A stretch of 64,000 nt of DNA from Tritrichomonas musculus (GCA_039105265.1 JAPFFF010000015.1:1984001-2048000); one strand, 5' to 3'; shown: positions 31,795 to 42,892, numbered from the stretch's first letter. Numbers and translations are program-made. Notes: generated by a model not told the origin, from the letters alone.

Positions 31795-33729
31795 TCAAGA
31801 TTGTCGCTGATATAAAATAAAGTTTTCGGTTGAGTAGATTTTTGTCCAATTCTCCTCTTTTAATTGATCAAAGCGGCGGTTATTATCATGATTATAGCGT
31901 AATACGTATTTCACTTTAGGAAGTAATAATTGCGAATTAGAGCCATGAAGCAGAGATGAGATTTGTTCTTCTTTTTGTATTGGATTAAATCCTTCAATCC
32001 AAGCCAACCTTTGATTGTGAATGCATGAAACCTTTCCTGCCAAAACCGATACAATATCAAAATCATTTGTGCTTGAGATAAAAACTGCCTTTATTGGAGT
32101 ATTCTCTGAAATCCAATTGGCCATTGTCATCATTTCATCATTCCAAGCTTGAATTTTTCTATTTCTCAAACGATAATAACCAAGAACTGATGACCAAATA
32201 GAGCACAAATAAAGGAATCCAAAAAGACCAATTAATACTCCTTGTGCTTCTTCTGATTTTGGCATTTTCGAAAACTTTGAAACTGTATAAATAAAAACAA
32301 TTGATGCTGATATTATCCAAAATGGATAGAAAACAACAATATTTTGTCGAATGTATGGTTGAAATCGATAATGGTTAGCGATTATAAAAATGAAAAGGGA
32401 TGGGATATAAATATGAAGAAGTTTCTTATTTCTATATATTGTAAACCAGCATAGAAATAGAGTGAATAAGGGGAAAAAGCCGAGGGCATCAAACCACACT
32501 TGAATAGGTGCAAAAAACCTTCCTTGCTCTGTTAAAGAATCCCAGAAATCGTTTCTGAATACCATTTGGTAACGGTTTGCTCTTGGTAAATAATGAATGA
32601 GAGGGAAAAATGAAATGATTCCAAAAGAGAGTAGAAAAGTGCCGTAATATTTCAAAATATATGTTCCGATATTCTGAATGTTTTGACGATTTTGACGTTT
32701 TCCACGTAAAAATGGAAGGGTAATTACCCAGTAAGTTATTAAAAAGATAATGGTGCTTATAAATACTTGGTGTTGTATTGCAGGTAGAATTCCAACAATA
32801 ATTCCTAATGCAGCCATATCGATTGGTCCAAGAGGATTAATTTCTGTAATGATAATAAGCATTGATAAAATTAACGATAAAGATAATTGTGAAGGTCTAA
32901 GAGCGAATATATAATGGAAAAGTGGATGTGACCATTCAGTTTGGACTGGGCCTAATTGAAAAACGAAATCAACATCAGGATTATTTCTTGAAGAACTTTG
33001 AAGCCAACGAGTAAAACCTAAACCTCCCAAAAAAAGGAAAAGGAACAAAGTAGCGACTGATAGAAAAACATTATTTCTTAAGAATAATGATGATAGGTGG
33101 AGCATTAAATAGCAAATTGATAAAAACATAAAAATAGATGGAACAACTAAAGCTTGTCTATAACTAGAATATCCAACCAAAAACATTGCTGAATGAAGAG
33201 CAGTTAGCCATTTTGATCGTGCGTGGCACTTATGGCAAACAGGATGCCGAATTTTGAATAAATTCATAAAACCACTGTTGCATCCATGATAAAAGGAATT
33301 CATTAAGCCGATTTCCTCAATGATATCGCCTGAAAATGATTGATGAGCGTAAAGAAATTTATCTTTGGGATCTTTTGATTTGGGAAAATACATTGGAGGA
33401 ACTATAAAAATAGCTAATGCAATTGATAAGATAAAATAGAATATGTAAGATTTTTCTGTTTTTTTCTGGAACAGCTGTTGCTTTTTTCTCCATCGAAAGA
33501 ATTCAAGCGTATATCCGATGAATCCAAGAGCTCCTGTGTGAACAAGAAGGCACAAGGAATTGAAACGGAAGAAAAATGATAAAAGATAAAATACAAGAGA
33601 TGATAATGAAAATCCGATAGGAATTCCGATGCAAAATATTGTAAAAAAATCGAATTTTGAAGAAAATGCAAAAAATGAAAGTTCAAAACCAAATAAAAGT
33701 TGAGAAAATAAAGATGCTAACCAAATCAT
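31795..33729 (-). CDS. Polytopic membrane protein, GT-C glycosyltransferase-like layout
   Basis: The product has 644 residues and about 13 hydrophobic segments spread over the whole length. A large first loop after residue 115 contains SGDIIEE and a CxxC pair (HPVCHKCHARSKW), followed by a run of helices with short aromatic loops (for example RPSQLSLSL). The C-terminus is soluble and about 110 residues long (NWISENTPIKAVFISS...). Acidic residues in the first exoplasmic loop, many helices and a C-terminal soluble part are the plan of GT-C lipid-linked sugar transferases. No named family was recognised and the assignment is tentative. It is convergent with the Aurora gene. Confidence 0.55.
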   Translation of the reverse strand: MIWLASLFSQLLFGFELSFFAFSSKFDFFTIFCIGIPIGFSLSSLVFYLLSFFFRFNSLCLLVHTGALGFIGYTLEFFRWRKKQQLFQKKTEKSYIFYFILSIALAIFIVPPMYFPKSKDPKDKFLYAHQSFSGDIIEEIGLMNSFYHGCNSGFMNLFKIRHPVCHKCHARSKWLTALHSAMFLVGYSSYRQALVVPSIFMFLSICYLMLHLSSLFLRNNVFLSVATLFLFLFLGGLGFTRWLQSSSRNNPDVDFVFQLGPVQTEWSHPLFHYIFALRPSQLSLSLILSMLIIITEINPLGPIDMAALGIIVGILPAIQHQVFISTIIFLITYWVITLPFLRGKRQNRQNIQNIGTYILKYYGTFLLSFGIISFFPLIHYLPRANRYQMVFRNDFWDSLTEQGRFFAPIQVWFDALGFFPLFTLFLCWFTIYRNKKLLHIYIPSLFIFIIANHYRFQPYIRQNIVVFYPFWIISASIVFIYTVSKFSKMPKSEEAQGVLIGLFGFLYLCSIWSSVLGYYRLRNRKIQAWNDEMMTMANWISENTPIKAVFISSTNDFDIVSVLAGKVSCIHNQRLAWIEGFNPIQKEEQISSLLHGSNSQLLLPKVKYVLRYNHDNNRRFDQLKEENWTKIYSTENFILYQRQS

Positions 33730-33976
33730 TTGAATTAGACAAGTGATATGAAAATTTTACGTTCATTTTAGTTGAAATTCAAATTTTCTGCATGAGAGAA
33801 CCTCAAAAACATAAAAACATTTTTTTTTTAAAAAAAAAAGAAGTTTTTTCATATATACAGCTCCATGCTAATAATGATAATAATAAAAGCAAGTTCAAAA
33901 TAACAAATTTGATAGAAATATCTGGATAGATATCATATATGATATACAAATAATTATCACATATATAATATATTTA

Positions 33977-35044
33977 TTAATCTTCAACACATACATAGCA
34001 CCTATCATGAACAACCTCATCTTCTTTGTTAATGATTTGGTTCTTCATTGGCTGATTCCATTTCAGTACCGTTGATATTGAATTAAGCCAGTCTGTCATT
34101 GGTTCTTTTTGGCAAACAGTGGGAACAGGATATGGACTTATGCTAATAACTATTTGATCACCTTTAGCAATTGTTGTCTTATAAGAATCGAAATTAACTG
34201 TATAAGGATCATTTCCTCTTGCAGATTCAGCAATTTGCATTGCAAGTTGAATTGAATCTGGAAGAACAAGAGGATGAGCATTAAGAGCATGTGGACAAAT
34301 TGGTGTCCAAAGTAATGTAGAAACAGAAGGATGGACAATTACGCCGCCAGCACTGAGATTATAAGCTGTGCTCCCAGTAGACGAAGCGGTGATTAGACCG
34401 TCGCCGAAAACAGTAGTGAAATATTCATCATCTATAAAGCAATCAATTGCACAAACAGTACCATTTTTAGATGATAAAAAAACAATATCGTTCATAGCTT
34501 GAATGGTTTCTGTTAAAACTTTCTGACGATAAATTGAACATAAAAGCCGAGTTCGAGATGTTAAGTAAAAAAAGCCACGAATAAGATCATCAGTAGCTGA
34601 TTGATAGTCATCTGCAAGAAATGGTGTCAAAAAACCAAGCGAGCCCATTGCAAAAGGAACTATTGGTGGGCAGTTGCATGGGAAAAGTTTAGAAATATGG
34701 AGAAGAGTTCCATCACCACCAAAAGCTAAAACAAAATCAACCATTGTTTCTTCATAATTAATGAATTTATTAAGAAAAGCATAATTTTTTAGTTCCTCTT
34801 TAACATAATCTTCGACATAAACAGCAAAATGATGATCATGAAATAAATATTGTGAAGCTAGAATTAAGTAGTGGCGAGCATCAGGGTCACGAATTTTTTC
34901 TATTATTAATGCTTTTCTTGGTTGGTGAACCCATTCAAGATGAGTATAACCAGCCATCCCATAAGATTGAGGAGAAATCACTTTAAATGGAGCTGGTGAA
35001 ATTGATAAAGGTTTTACAATCTCTTGTTCATTTGTTTTTTTCAT
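33977..35044 (-). CDS. NAD kinase
   Basis: The product has 355 residues. The NAD/diacylglycerol kinase fold is marked by FGGDGTLL (GGDGT at 109-113), then GSLGFLTPF, and by the C-terminal catalytic segment TASSTGSTAYNLSAGG followed by the PICPH motif (TPICPHALNAHPLVLP). The enzyme makes NADP+ from NAD+ using ATP. The N-terminal 100 residues hold the nucleotide-fold beginning (RKALIIEKIRDP). Length fits single-domain eukaryotic NAD kinases, and no targeting signal is obvious, so it is probably cytosolic. The start ATG at 35044 is preceded by TCATC, close to an initiator. Confidence 0.95.
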   Translation of the reverse strand: MKKTNEQEIVKPLSISPAPFKVISPQSYGMAGYTHLEWVHQPRKALIIEKIRDPDARHYLILASQYLFHDHHFAVYVEDYVKEELKNYAFLNKFINYEETMVDFVLAFGGDGTLLHISKLFPCNCPPIVPFAMGSLGFLTPFLADDYQSATDDLIRGFFYLTSRTRLLCSIYRQKVLTETIQAMNDIVFLSSKNGTVCAIDCFIDDEYFTTVFGDGLITASSTGSTAYNLSAGGVIVHPSVSTLLWTPICPHALNAHPLVLPDSIQLAMQIAESARGNDPYTVNFDSYKTTIAKGDQIVISISPYPVPTVCQKEPMTDWLNSISTVLKWNQPMKNQIINKEDEVVHDRCYVCVED

Positions 35045-35433
35045 TTTTTGATGAATAATGCCGACCGATTATCAGCTCAAAATATTTTTGTTGTAAAACA
35101 TCCTTATTTGAAATATAGGAATTTTTTTAATATATTATATTAAGATTATAAGATTATAAGATTAAGCAAGTAAAATTTTTTTCAATTTTATATAAATATT
35201 ATTATTTAAATTGAATAATTTTTAAGATATAGATATGTTATTAAACAATAATATAATTTTGAATATAATTCAAAAGTATTCAATTCATTTAAACTTTTAT
35301 CGTATCCATTTAATTCAATTCAATTATTAGATCTAATAAAAAGTCGTACCTATATTTTTGATTTAAAAATTAATTTTTTATATAAATAACATTTAAGAAG
35401 GCATTATTGTTAATATAGATTAAAAGAATTTAA
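35045..35433. other. Intergenic, 389 bp
   Basis: AT-rich gap between minus-strand genes, with short direct repeats of AAGATTAT at 35139-35163. No gene was seen. Confidence 0.5.
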
Positions 35434-38400
35434 TTAAAGATCATTATCATCTGATACGTCTTGAACCATTGATTTAGCTATTTTAAGTAAACTCTTTTTC
35501 TCACTCTGAATCTTGCTTTTAGTGCTACTTTGAGTGTAGGTATCATCGTTGTTATTATTATTTTCATTTTCTTTGAACAATTGGCAAGCTTTATTTATAA
35601 GCTTGTAAAATTCTAGTTCGATTTGGGAAATTCCTTCTCTGAAACTTTTAGGAACAAACTCTCTCAGAGTCGATTTATTTTTTCCAGAATTTCTCATTGA
35701 ATTAATCATCATAATTAACTTTATTTCGTCTTGCTCAAATTGTTTAATTTCATTTGTTCTTTCTTCATCATCGACATATTCATATTCGTATTCATATTCA
35801 TAGCCATCATTGTCATCATTTTTATTATCAACATCAATATTATCACTGGTAATATTGTTATTGTCATTGTTGTTAGCATTAGCATTGTCATTGCTGTTTG
35901 CATTTGAATCATCATTTATCTCTTGTTCTGGTTTTTGAATTTCTTGACTTCCACCTACTGTTGATTGATCTTTGTGATTTTTGACATAATCATCAACAAC
36001 TGAGAAAAATCTTTGTACGTCAATGTATCTCGATAATGCGCCATTCTGCTGTTCAAGTTCTTCAATTTTCATTAAAATCGAATATGCAAAATTTGCATTA
36101 AATTCAGATCCAGAGAAAATGTCAAATTGAGAATCATCATCAGAATTAGGAGCATTTTTTGAGGAATTTTCTTGATGTTTTGATTTATTTCCTGAAAAAT
36201 CTTGGAAATTTTTCAATGGTTCTAAAATTTGCCGTGAATAATTTTCAAAATCTACAGGAATTTGATTATTCGTAAAATTCACCAATTCTTGAGAAATTTC
36301 TCTATGATCAGATAATTTTGATTTCATATCATTAATGCTTTTCCTTGTTAGTTCATTTTGTTTTTCTTTTTTATCAATGATTCCTTGATACATTTTAACA
36401 ATTGAATCAAAAGAAGAATTTCTTAAACCTGAATTTTGATAATCTGTTGGTTGATCAACTTGTCTTATTTCGTTTCTGGTTTCATTTGATTCACTTTTAT
36501 CATCATCATCGTTATAATTTTGATATGATTGTAAAATAAGTTTTTCTTCGTTAATCTTATTATCCAGATTTGAAAGTGATGATTCAAGTCGTTTTGTAAG
36601 AAGTTTAACTTGAATACATCCATCGCTGAAAAAGTTTTTAACTAAATTTGGAGTTGATTCATCGAATAAGTTGTTGATAATTGAAAGTGCTGGTGTCAAA
36701 ATGTCATACACTTCTTGAAATGCTAAATTGTCAGTAGAATTAGAAGTTCTCACATCGAAGAAATAAAGATTTTGAACGTCTTCATAAAGTTGTTCGAGTA
36801 AGCTTGAATTAATTTTTTGATAATTGAAAAAGTCATCAATTGAGTATTTCATAAAGGAAGGTTTATCATCAATAATTTTGTATTTCGTTGCAAATGAATG
36901 AATGCAGTTAATAACAATTTTGAGGTCTTTTTTCAAAAAGATTGTATTCAAAGCATTTAAAATTATTATTCTCACTTTTTGAGTAATTTGATGTAAAGAA
37001 GTTATTTCCAATGTATAAACTTCAAACTTTTTAAGAGAGTTGTAGATTGCATTAGTGATCTTCAACATTCTAAATAAAACTGGAGAGAAATCTGTTGTTA
37101 TTATTTGTGAAAGTTGAATAAACTCTCTGAAATAATTACTGAGGAATCTCAAATCTGGACACCAATTCAAATAGAATGAAAACATCGAGGTGATAATTGA
37201 TAATTCATTTCTAATAGATTTTTGGAAATCTGTAAATTCGACTGAATTGTATAAATTTGTAAGTAATTGAGAAATATTCTTGATAAATTCTTTCAAATCT
37301 AATGATTTTTTATCTTCTAGTTGAGATGGATCATCAGTATCATCATTCTTTTTTCTTTCAAATCTTACATGACTAGCCGATGAAACTAATAAATATAATG
37401 AAATAGGAGAGACTTCTTTGATTAGCATAATAATTTTTTGAATAATTTCGTTTGATTCATTTGAAAGAGCTTTATAAAATATTAATTTGTTAATTGTCAA
37501 TTGGAAAGACTCGATTAAATTTACGAAAATAACTATATCGCATGTTTTGAATTTATTTTCAAAATTAAGAGGAAGGAAGAAAGTAGAATTGATTTGATTG
37601 ATTTCATTAAATAAAGAGTCTAACTTTTTGAAAATATCGAACATTGTATCAAATCCGTAAAAACTAAACTCTGGAATGAGATTTTTCATTGTTGGATAAA
37701 GTGAAAGTACTTTTTGAAGTGAATCATCATCTAAAAATGAGCAATATGAAATAAATGCTTGACTAAACTGAGAAGTAATATCATGATCATCATCTTCTGT
37801 TTCTCCTTCATTCTTCAATAAAACAAATAATTCAGTATAACGGAAGATATAATGTAATTTATGCTTAAAAAGTGGAATAGTGAAACTTCTCAAAAATTGA
37901 CCATATGATTCAACGACATGGTTTGGATTTGCTCCTTCTTTGTACATCAAACAAGTAGACATGTCAAAACAAGGTCTAATAACTCCTAAATCAATAATAA
38001 CCTTTTCGGAAAGTGCAATTTGTGTCTTTTGTAATATACTTTCTAAAAGCTTTGAAAATTCAGTCTGCTCAAAAAGTAATTCATCACCAAAAACACATTT
38101 TCTTGTTGTATTTAAAAGAGAGAAATCTTCAACACATCTCTTAAATTTGTAAAATTTCTTAAATTGCTTAATTATACTAACATCTGTCTCATTAATAACA
38201 TTGCCGTATAAACCAAATGATGAAAAGGCTGAATCAATAGAACTTTGGACATCAGAGCCGTTTTGGTTTTCAAATTGTAAAAGATAATTTTGAACAATCT
38301 CTGATTTCTTTTGGAAAATGTTGCCTAAATCGGCATTTAGCCATGTTGTCAATATTTTGAATGTTTGGAAATTAGGAAAATTCTGAAACGGGTTTAGAGC

Positions 38401-39960
38401 ACTTTTGGCATTTATTGGAATTAGTATATATCTTAAATAGAATAGTAGTAGTTGAAAACGATTTAAAAAGCTTTTAAAATGTGGTGAAACTATATCGCAT
38501 AAAAATAAATCTTGAGTTAATTTTGTCATTCGCAGAACTTCAATCACCTTTGAATTCCCACTTTTGCTCACATTGATGATTCGACTCATAATTCCTGGAA
38601 CAATATCAACGTATTCGCAAATAATCGAATTTATTAATGATTTGGAATAAATTTGAAGAAGTTTATATGATAAATCGTAGATTGGTCCATTTGAAATGCA
38701 CAATTTGGATGCGAAGTCGAGAAATGATTGGTATAATATGAATAATCTTTGTGAATCAAAGAATTCTGGTGAAACTTCTTTCCTTTTTGTTAGAAAGTTT
38801 GAGAAAGAAATACGAATTTGGTAAAGCTCAGGAGGAAGGATATCAATTATTGAATTAAGCTCTTTAAGGACATGTGTATCTTTGAAAGTTTTGTCATTTG
38901 CATATGCACGAAGTTTTTCACATATATTTCTTAGCAACATTGAATTATTATTTGTTGATAGAGAAGGTTGTTCAATCATTGAATAAATTTCTTGAATATT
39001 GGCAAAGAGTGATTGAATTTCTTTCCAATCTGAGACATTAACCATCAAATTAGCAAATGTCGAAAAGAAATCAATGATAGTTTTCAAAATTTTGCAGAGG
39101 AAAGTTGAATCATTATAAAAATTCGAATTTGGATTAAATCTAATTTTGTCAAAAGTAGATGGTATTGATAGCATCATATTGGTAATTCTTTTAATATAAG
39201 AACGAAGATTATAAGTTTTTTGTTGTGATTTCAATATTCTTTGAACAATACTTAATTGAAGCTGAATTTGATAAATAGATTGACTAGAAAGTGAATGTAC
39301 ACCATTAACATAATTGTAAGTTTTTTCGATTGCTAAAAAGCATTTTTCAATTATTTGAGATAAATCGTTTTCGCCTAATTTTAACGTTTCAAAGCATTGA
39401 AAAAGAATAGAAAAGGTATCTACAATATCATCATAATCATCAACAGAATCTTTGTTGTCATTTTGAACTTGCTTCCCGTTGTTAATGATGAATTTAATTT
39501 TTTCTAATGTTTCATCAATTTTTGATGTAAATTGGTCAAAGTTTAATAGATCGAACGCCTTTTGAAATGTTTTCCATAATGTTGTAAATGGGAGCATATG
39601 TTCAAGAGTTGGAACATAGCTTAACGATAAAAAGTACTGATGAATTATTCCAAAAGCTGCGAATAAAATCTTTTTATCCAAAACGTTTGTGAAAGCAGAA
39701 TTTAAAAAAAGATTTGTTATTACAATAAATTCTTCTAAAGAAATTGGATTCAATGATTCTTGATTAGTATTGAATTTGATTTCAGATATTATTTTCTTGC
39801 TTTTTTGGAAAGTTTTATTTGCCTCTTCTTCAATAAGAGTTGGAGTGGAATTTAAATCGTTTGATATTCGATGAGATCCTGACTCTGGTGGTTGTGGCTG
39901 AATTTGAGAAGATGATTGATACGAGCAATTATTTTCTTTAACATTTCGCTTTTGATCCAT
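35434..39960 (-). CDS. Large helical protein of unknown function
   Basis: From the first ATG (39960) this is a 1,508-residue protein, the longest in the window. No family was recognised. The first 1,050 residues look like a continuous alpha-helical, leucine-rich solenoid without membrane segments. A coiled coil follows (about 1,110-1,260), then an acidic asparagine-rich low-complexity tract with a YEYEYEYEYV run (about 1,365-1,400), then a helical C-terminus. Such layouts are common in trafficking tethers and scaffold proteins, but nothing specific supports one. The frame runs about 15 codons upstream without a Met, and a minus-strand TCATA at about 39980 could serve as initiator. Confidence 0.75.
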   Translation of the reverse strand: MDQKRNVKENNCSYQSSSQIQPQPPESGSHRISNDLNSTPTLIEEEANKTFQKSKKIISEIKFNTNQESLNPISLEEFIVITNLFLNSAFTNVLDKKILFAAFGIIHQYFLSLSYVPTLEHMLPFTTLWKTFQKAFDLLNFDQFTSKIDETLEKIKFIINNGKQVQNDNKDSVDDYDDIVDTFSILFQCFETLKLGENDLSQIIEKCFLAIEKTYNYVNGVHSLSSQSIYQIQLQLSIVQRILKSQQKTYNLRSYIKRITNMMLSIPSTFDKIRFNPNSNFYNDSTFLCKILKTIIDFFSTFANLMVNVSDWKEIQSLFANIQEIYSMIEQPSLSTNNNSMLLRNICEKLRAYANDKTFKDTHVLKELNSIIDILPPELYQIRISFSNFLTKRKEVSPEFFDSQRLFILYQSFLDFASKLCISNGPIYDLSYKLLQIYSKSLINSIICEYVDIVPGIMSRIINVSKSGNSKVIEVLRMTKLTQDLFLCDIVSPHFKSFLNRFQLLLFYLRYILIPINAKSALNPFQNFPNFQTFKILTTWLNADLGNIFQKKSEIVQNYLLQFENQNGSDVQSSIDSAFSSFGLYGNVINETDVSIIKQFKKFYKFKRCVEDFSLLNTTRKCVFGDELLFEQTEFSKLLESILQKTQIALSEKVIIDLGVIRPCFDMSTCLMYKEGANPNHVVESYGQFLRSFTIPLFKHKLHYIFRYTELFVLLKNEGETEDDDHDITSQFSQAFISYCSFLDDDSLQKVLSLYPTMKNLIPEFSFYGFDTMFDIFKKLDSLFNEINQINSTFFLPLNFENKFKTCDIVIFVNLIESFQLTINKLIFYKALSNESNEIIQKIIMLIKEVSPISLYLLVSSASHVRFERKKNDDTDDPSQLEDKKSLDLKEFIKNISQLLTNLYNSVEFTDFQKSIRNELSIITSMFSFYLNWCPDLRFLSNYFREFIQLSQIITTDFSPVLFRMLKITNAIYNSLKKFEVYTLEITSLHQITQKVRIIILNALNTIFLKKDLKIVINCIHSFATKYKIIDDKPSFMKYSIDDFFNYQKINSSLLEQLYEDVQNLYFFDVRTSNSTDNLAFQEVYDILTPALSIINNLFDESTPNLVKNFFSDGCIQVKLLTKRLESSLSNLDNKINEEKLILQSYQNYNDDDDKSESNETRNEIRQVDQPTDYQNSGLRNSSFDSIVKMYQGIIDKKEKQNELTRKSINDMKSKLSDHREISQELVNFTNNQIPVDFENYSRQILEPLKNFQDFSGNKSKHQENSSKNAPNSDDDSQFDIFSGSEFNANFAYSILMKIEELEQQNGALSRYIDVQRFFSVVDDYVKNHKDQSTVGGSQEIQKPEQEINDDSNANSNDNANANNNDNNNITSDNIDVDNKNDDNDGYEYEYEYEYVDDEERTNEIKQFEQDEIKLIMMINSMRNSGKNKSTLREFVPKSFREGISQIELEFYKLINKACQLFKENENNNNNDDTYTQSSTKSKIQSEKKSLLKIAKSMVQDVSDDNDL

Positions 39961-40886
39961 TGATGAATCACTATATGTTTCTATGAAAATTTCACTTATA
40001 TTCAATTAACTAAAAATAAATATTTGACTTATCTCAATACTATAAAAAAAAACAAAAAGAAAAAATATATAAACTGTTATATGTTATGCACGATAGTTAT
40101 TTGATTTATAAAGATTCAAGGTTTTCAATAAAGAAAATATTAATGTAGAATTCATTTTTCAAAATTTAAATCAGATGAGTTTTGAGAAGATATATTTATT
40201 CATTAATCTTTGTAATTATTACAATCGAAAATATAATGATCAATTTTGTGAATTTATTAAATAATATCCGAAGTTTTGATTAATAATCAAATGGAAATAT
40301 AAAAAAATCAACATTTTTATTAACTTTAAAATTTGTTACATCTAAATTCAATTATTTTTTCCATAATTATTAAAAATAAGATTAACTAATTTATATAAGC
40401 ATATATTAGTATTATTCAAATATTCCGCTTTTGACTTGCCAAAGTCAACCGATAAAAATATTAAAATATAAACCAGAGGATCTCCATTTGTTTTAAAAAT
40501 GAGGGTAACTTTATCTTCATTTCATTGGCAAGTGAAAGAAACTCATATAAATAAAAATAATTCTACAGCATTTGTTGGTAAAACTTATATATAGAAACAA
40601 GAAAATTATTGGGGCAAAAAAAATACTTATATTCAAAGTTCAGGATAATAAAATATTCAAAGAATACTAATAGATTTGAAGAATAAATCTAAAGAAGATC
40701 TTTTTTGACATCAAATTTGTTTTATTTCTTTTGCCATATTCTGAGACACTAAGTGTGTAGACGTTTCGAATTCATCAATATCAATTTTGAATGAAAATCG
40801 TTATTCTCACAATTTTTTAAATAATCATCTCAATTTTATTTTAAGAATAACGATCTTTTTCTCAAATTTAGGAATTATAATTCTAA
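39961..40886. other. Intergenic between divergent genes, about 925 bp
   Basis: AT-rich promoter region of two divergent genes. A less AT-rich patch near 40430-40450 (GACTTGCCAAAGTC) is roughly palindromic and could be a factor site. No gene was seen. Confidence 0.5.
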
Positions 40887-41705
40887 ATGGGTTCTTGTGT
40901 TTCACATCAAGCAGCAACTATTCCACTTGATGAAATTGAAATTTCAATTTTTGGAATTGATAATGCAGGCAAAACTTGCTTTCTCCGTTCACTTGCTGGT
41001 GATTTTAACTTTGATTCTGTTCCAACCGTTGGTTTTGGACAAGAAACTTTTATGTATGATGATGTCAAACTTAAAGTTTTTGATCTTGGTGGTAGCGAAA
41101 ACTTTAGAAGCGTTTGGAAAAGATATTTTGCTGAAATTTGGGGTTATGTTTATGTTGTTGATGCAGCTGATCCAGATCGATTTGAAGAAAGTCGATTGCA
41201 ATTAAAAGAAATGGTCGAGAATGATTTACTTAAAGGTAAGCCTTTTATTGTTGTAGCAAATAAGCAAGATAAGCCAAATGCAACTCCTGCAGAAAAGCTT
41301 AAAAAACTATTCAAAAAGGTCCCAAATATTAAAAAGATACAATTTGTTGATGCAAGTGTGACTACAATTGTTAACAACAAATGCAACGAAGGTGTTTCAA
41401 CTGCAGTTTCATCATTAATTAATGATATACTTAAAAACTTCGAGAAAATTGGACAGAAGAGAACTGTAGATATGAAAGAGCAAGAAGAACGGGAAACTCG
41501 CGAAAGAGAAGAAAAGCTCGCAAGAATTAAAGCCAAAAGAGCGGAAGAACAAGCCGCAGCTGAAGCGCGAGAAAGAGCTGAAGCTGAAGCTAAGGCTCAA
41601 GCTCAGGCTCAGGCTGAAGATCAAGTTATTTCAGAACCAGAAGTTCAACCTAACGAAAATACGAACGAAGAGAATAATCAACAAGAGAAAACAGACGAAG
41701 CTTGA
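40887..41705 (+). CDS. ARL13-type Arf-like GTPase, ciliary
   Basis: The product has 272 residues. The G domain runs to about 190: P-loop GIDNAGKT (23-30), switch I PTVGF (46-50), switch II DLGGS (66-70), NKQD (125-128). ARL13 carries a glycine where other Arfs have the catalytic Gln (DLGGQ), and this protein shows the same change, plus the ARL13-like VWKRYFAE. After the G domain comes the family's long helical extension (about 195-240, rich in R, E and A) and an acidic tail. The N-terminus MGSCVS suits myristoylation on Gly2 and palmitoylation on Cys4, which would anchor it in the flagellar membrane. In other organisms ARL13B activates ARL3 inside cilia. Confidence 0.87.
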   Translation: MGSCVSHQAATIPLDEIEISIFGIDNAGKTCFLRSLAGDFNFDSVPTVGFGQETFMYDDVKLKVFDLGGSENFRSVWKRYFAEIWGYVYVVDAADPDRFEESRLQLKEMVENDLLKGKPFIVVANKQDKPNATPAEKLKKLFKKVPNIKKIQFVDASVTTIVNNKCNEGVSTAVSSLINDILKNFEKIGQKRTVDMKEQEERETREREEKLARIKAKRAEEQAAAEARERAEAEAKAQAQAQAEDQVISEPEVQPNENTNEENNQQEKTDEA

Positions 41706-41926
41706 TTTTGTTGTTTTTGGATTTTATACATTAAAGCATATATAGATAATTCTCATTTTACAAAAAGGATCATACTTATGAGCAAAAGCATTTCATATAG
41801 TATATCCCTATGAACGTTTATATATATATATAAATAAAAATGTTAATTAAAATGCCAAAATAAAGTTTCTATTTAATTGAATGATAAATTGGTCGAGTTA
41901 ACGTACAAGAATTTTAATATTTTTAG

Positions 41927-42892
41927 ATGGACTCTAATTCATTGCTACAAATTTTCATTACAGATTGCGCTGAGAAATTAGAAAAATATTTATTTGAGTG
42001 TGATGATTTTGAACAGACAATCAATAATATTTCTAAACAAATACCAATATTATATGATTCACCACCATTATTATCGGTTGCAGCTTTTTTTGGATCTATT
42101 AATTGTTTCAAAATGTTATGTTTGAATAATGCAAGTATTGAACATACAGATAATAAACAAAGATATCCAGTTCATTTTGCTGTTTGCGGAGGTAATATGG
42201 AAATATTAGATATTTTGGATAGTTTTTCCGCTGATTATACTGTGCTTGACTCAAACAAAATCGGGTGTATGCATTATGCTTCCCAATTTGGGCAATTCAA
42301 TGTTGTTCAAAGACTTTTACAAAGGAATTTTTCATTTAATGCCAGGGATTCATTTGGAATGAGTGCTGTGCATTATTCTGCAATGTTTAATTCGTCAGTC
42401 TTGATTGAATTTTTTCATTCAAAAGGAGCACATTTAGATATAAAATCAAAATGTGGAACGCCTTTTTGTATTGCTGTGAAACATAATTCACCAGAAGTGG
42501 TTAAGTATTTAATTGACAATGGAGTTGATTCAAATCAAATTATTAACAAACGCAAAGATAATGCATTAATGTATTCAATTAAGAAAAGCTTTGATGACGT
42601 TGCAATCCTAATAATTGAAAATTGTCATGATATAGATCAAAAAAACGATGAAGGATGGACAGCTTTTCATTTGGCTGCTTCATTGGGAAAAGAAAGAATT
42701 TGCGAAGAACTCTTAAAGCATGATGCCGATATCAATGCAACCACTTTGTTCGGAGCGACACCTCTTTTGCTTTCTATGAATGGTAATTTTGATGAATTAT
42801 CTCATTTCTTAGAAAAAGAAGGAGGAGCTCTGAGAGTTTCATCTTTTAACTTTTCTTTTCCATCAATGAAGTCCTATAATCTAAATGAATAA
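41927..42892 (+). CDS. Ankyrin-repeat protein
   Basis: The product has 321 residues. After about 45 helical residues come roughly eight ankyrin repeats to the C-terminus, for example YPVHFAVCGGNMEILDIL, GCMHYASQFGQFNVVQRLL, TPFCIAVKHNSPEVVKYLI and TAFHLAASLGKERICEELL. Short ankyrin proteins with a helical cap form one of the largest protein families of trichomonads; they bind proteins and have no catalytic role. No membrane segment or other domain is present. It is co-directional with the ARL13 gene, 221 bp downstream. Confidence 0.92.
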   Translation: MDSNSLLQIFITDCAEKLEKYLFECDDFEQTINNISKQIPILYDSPPLLSVAAFFGSINCFKMLCLNNASIEHTDNKQRYPVHFAVCGGNMEILDILDSFSADYTVLDSNKIGCMHYASQFGQFNVVQRLLQRNFSFNARDSFGMSAVHYSAMFNSSVLIEFFHSKGAHLDIKSKCGTPFCIAVKHNSPEVVKYLIDNGVDSNQIINKRKDNALMYSIKKSFDDVAILIIENCHDIDQKNDEGWTAFHLAASLGKERICEELLKHDADINATTLFGATPLLLSMNGNFDELSHFLEKEGGALRVSSFNFSFPSMKSYNLNE

